5,810 nt of DNA. It comes from Anaerolineales bacterium (GTDB taxonomy: Bacteria; Chloroflexota; Anaerolineae; Anaerolineales; DRMV01). The DNA is taken from the NCBI GenBank assembly GCA_027026295.1, contig JALVOR010000121.1, forward strand, positions 1 through 5,810. The letters run 5' to 3'. Numbering within the stretch: the first letter of the stretch is position 1; the number at the start of each line of letters is the position of its first letter. Of the stretch, positions 4,284 to 5,810 are shown piece by piece. The position numbers were made by a program, and so were the translations under genes. The notes beneath the pieces were generated by a model, which was not told the origin of the DNA, made no database searches, and was given only the letters and a program-made list of their open reading frames with translations.

Positions 4284-5810
4284 ATGACCATTGGCAAAGT
4301 TATCCCCGTAAATATCAACGACGAAATGCGCTCGGCATACCTCGACTATGCCATGAGCGTGATTGTTTCCCGCGCGCTGCCCGATGCCCGCGACGGCTTG
4401 AAGCCTGTGCAGCGGCGCATTCTTTACGCGATGCACGACATGGGGCTGCGCGCCAACAGCGCCTACAAGAAATCGGCCCGCATCGTCGGCGAGGTGCTGG
4501 GCAAATACCACCCCCACGGCGACCAGGCGGTTTACGATGCCATGGCGCGCATGGCGCAGGATTTTTCCATGCGCTACCCCTTAGTGGATGGGCAGGGCAA
4601 CTTCGGCAGCATCGACGGCGATTCCCCCGCGGCCATGCGCTACACCGAAGCCCGCCTCAGCCGCATTGCCGAAGAAATGCTGGTGGATATTGACAAAGAC
4701 ACGGTGGATTTTGCCGACAACTTCGACGGCAGCCTGCAGGAACCCACCGTGTTGCCCGCCCGCATTCCCAATTTGCTGGTCAACGGCGCGTCGGGCATCG
4801 CGGTAGGCATGGCTACCAACATCCCGCCGCACAACCTCGGCGAAGTGGTGCAGGCGCTTGCCTTCCTGATTGACAACTACGACGCGCTGGACGAGGTGAG
4901 CGTGGATGACCTGCTCCAGTTCGTCAAGGGGCCTGACTTTCCCACGGGCGGCATCATCGTGGGCACGGAAGGCATCCGGCAGGCATACACCAACGGGCGG
5001 GGACGGGTCATCGTGCGGGCGCGCGCCGAAATCGAGGAAGTGAAGGGTGGGCGCCACCGCATCGTGATTACTCAGATTCCCTATCAGGTGAACAAATCGG
5101 CGCTGCTTGCCCGCATTGCCCAACTGGTGCGAGAAGGCCACATTGATGCGATTTCCGACCTGCGCGACGAATCCGACCGCCGCGGCATGAGCATTGTCAT
5201 TGAACTCAAGCGCGGCGCGCACCCCCGCAAGGTGCTCAACTGGCTTTACAAGCACACCGCGCTGCAATCCACTTTCAGCGTGCAACTGCTGGCGTTGGTC
5301 AACGGGCAGCCGCGGCTGCTTTCCCTCAAGCGGGCGATGCAGGTCTATCTTGAGCATCGCCAGGAAGTCATCCGCCGCCGCAGCGAATATGAATTGAACA
5401 AAGCCCGCCAGCGGGCGCATATCCTCGAAGGGCTGCTGCTGGCATTGGCGCACCTCGACGATATCATCGCCACCATTCGCGCCTCTGACGACGCCGAAGA
5501 AGCCCGCACCCGCCTGATGAGCCGTTTCCGGCTGAGCGAGGTGCAGGCGCAGGCCATTTTGGATATGCCCCTCCGCCGCCTCGCCGCCCTGGAACGCCAG
5601 AAAATCGAAGACGAATACCGCCAGATCAAGGAACGCATCGCCTACCTGGAAGACCTGCTGGCGCACCCGAAGAAGATTCTGGCGGTCATCAAGGAAGACC
5701 TGCTGGAAGTGGCCGACAAATACGGCGACGAGCGCCGCACCCTGATTGCCCGCGACGCCCGCGCCGAAATCCGCGAAGAAGACCTCATCGCCGACGCGCC
5801 GGTGCTGATT
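4284..5810 (+). CDS. gyrA: DNA gyrase subunit A, N-terminal 509 residues (C-terminus outside window)
   Basis: GyrA is the breakage-reunion subunit of the A2B2 type IIA topoisomerase that supercoils DNA with ATP. I translated 509 uninterrupted codons. The winged-helix region holds the catalytic Arg-Tyr pair R119-Y120 in [13 protein letters not shown] and the preceding [11 protein letters not shown]. The quinolone-resistance region reads [13 protein letters not shown] (73-85), with Q81 at the E. coli Ser83 position and D85 at Asp87. [27 protein letters not shown] (158-184) is the conserved tower segment. A helical coiled-coil arm spans about 352-480, with its globular dimer knob near [13 protein letters not shown] (421-433). 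The gyrase-specific GyrA box would lie beyond the window, so ParC is not strictly excluded, but the N-terminus reads as GyrA. Expression probably starts at the extended -10 promoter near 3992, through a structured leader of about 280 nt. It is divergent from the NAD operon, and no gyrB is adjacent in the window. Confidence 0.95.
   Translation, partial: MTIGKVIPVNINDEMRSAYLDYAMSVIVSRALPDARDGLKPVQRRILYAMHDMGLRANSAYKKSARIVGEVLGKYHPHGDQAVYDAMARMAQDFSMRYPLVDGQGNFGSIDGDSPAAMRYTEARLSRIAEEMLVDIDKDTVDFADNFDGSLQEPTVLPARIPNLLVNGASGIAVGMATNIPPHNLGEVVQALAFLIDNYDALDEVSVDDLLQFVKGPDFPTGGIIVGTEGIRQAYTNGRGRVIVRARAEIEEVKGGRHRIVITQIPYQVNKSALLARIAQLVREGHIDAISDLRDESDRRGMSIVIELKRGAHPRKVLNWLYKHTALQSTFSVQLLALVNGQPRLLSLKRAMQVYLEHRQEVIRRRSEYELNKARQRAHILEGLLLALAHLDDIIATIRASDDAEEARTRLMSRFRLSEVQAQAILDMPLRRLAALERQKIEDEYRQIKERIAYLEDLLAHPKKILAVIKEDLLEVADKYGDERRTLIARDARAEIREEDLIADAPVLI

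Noticed and set aside
3800..4693. 297-codon plus-strand frame spanning the spacer and the gyrA start
   Set aside because: It crosses the promoter region, hairpins and repeats and then overlaps gyrA out of frame. It has no conserved features.
4581..5666. 361-codon minus-strand open frame
   Set aside because: This long frame is exactly antisense to gyrA, a common effect in GC-rich genes with G/C third positions. gyrA is unmistakable on the other strand.

Overview
The window is GC-rich (clearly above 60% by eye) bacterial chromosome carrying ordinary housekeeping genes. The tRNA has no encoded CCA. Codon use is strongly G/C-ending, and the spacers hold purine-rich GCAAAG-type repeats. Together with the style of the GyrA sequence ([10 protein letters not shown] in the quinolone-resistance region), this suggests a member of Chloroflexota, perhaps Anaerolineae-like. 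That placement is inference from memory of family sequences and was not tested by any search.

Layout. (1) Positions 1-1125, minus strand: a PatB/MalY-type PLP-dependent C-S lyase/aminotransferase, truncated by the window edge at its C-terminus. (2) Positions 1232-1423, plus strand: a self-contained tRNA-Pro(UGG) unit with a near-consensus promoter, the tRNA and an intrinsic terminator. A perfect minus-strand TATAAT overlaps the tRNA -10 element. (3) Positions 1422-1683: a gene-free convergent spacer. It is occupied by a 163-bp MITE-like element with 17-bp terminal inverted repeats flanked by TTA, a 21-bp internal tandem duplication, and a degenerate purine-rich repeat copy. (4) Positions 1684-3874, minus strand: a compact three-gene operon. 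It encodes a nitrilase-fold glutaminase-like protein, a small RDD-family membrane protein, and the ammonia-dependent type NAD synthetase NadE, with 10-15 nt gaps and a good ribosome binding site before each gene. (5) Positions 3875-4283: a 409-base divergent spacer. It has a likely operon promoter on the minus strand, an extended -10 promoter on the plus strand running straight into a terminator-like hairpin, a second hairpin, and a two-unit purine-rich repeat of 60-bp period. (6) Position 4284 to the end, plus strand: the first 509 codons of DNA gyrase subunit A, open at the window edge.

Working together. The nitrilase-fold protein and NadE are the two halves of what many bacteria make as one fused glutamine-dependent NAD synthetase, and they are transcribed here in the same N-to-C order. 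The reasonable reading is that the first hydrolyses glutamine to ammonia and NadE uses it to amidate deamido-NAD. The RDD protein between them has no obvious link to this reaction.

I found no defence system, CRISPR array, prophage or clearly new enzyme. The points worth a second look are the split NAD synthetase operon with its membrane protein, the MITE-like element, the gyrA leader and the overlapping divergent promoters.
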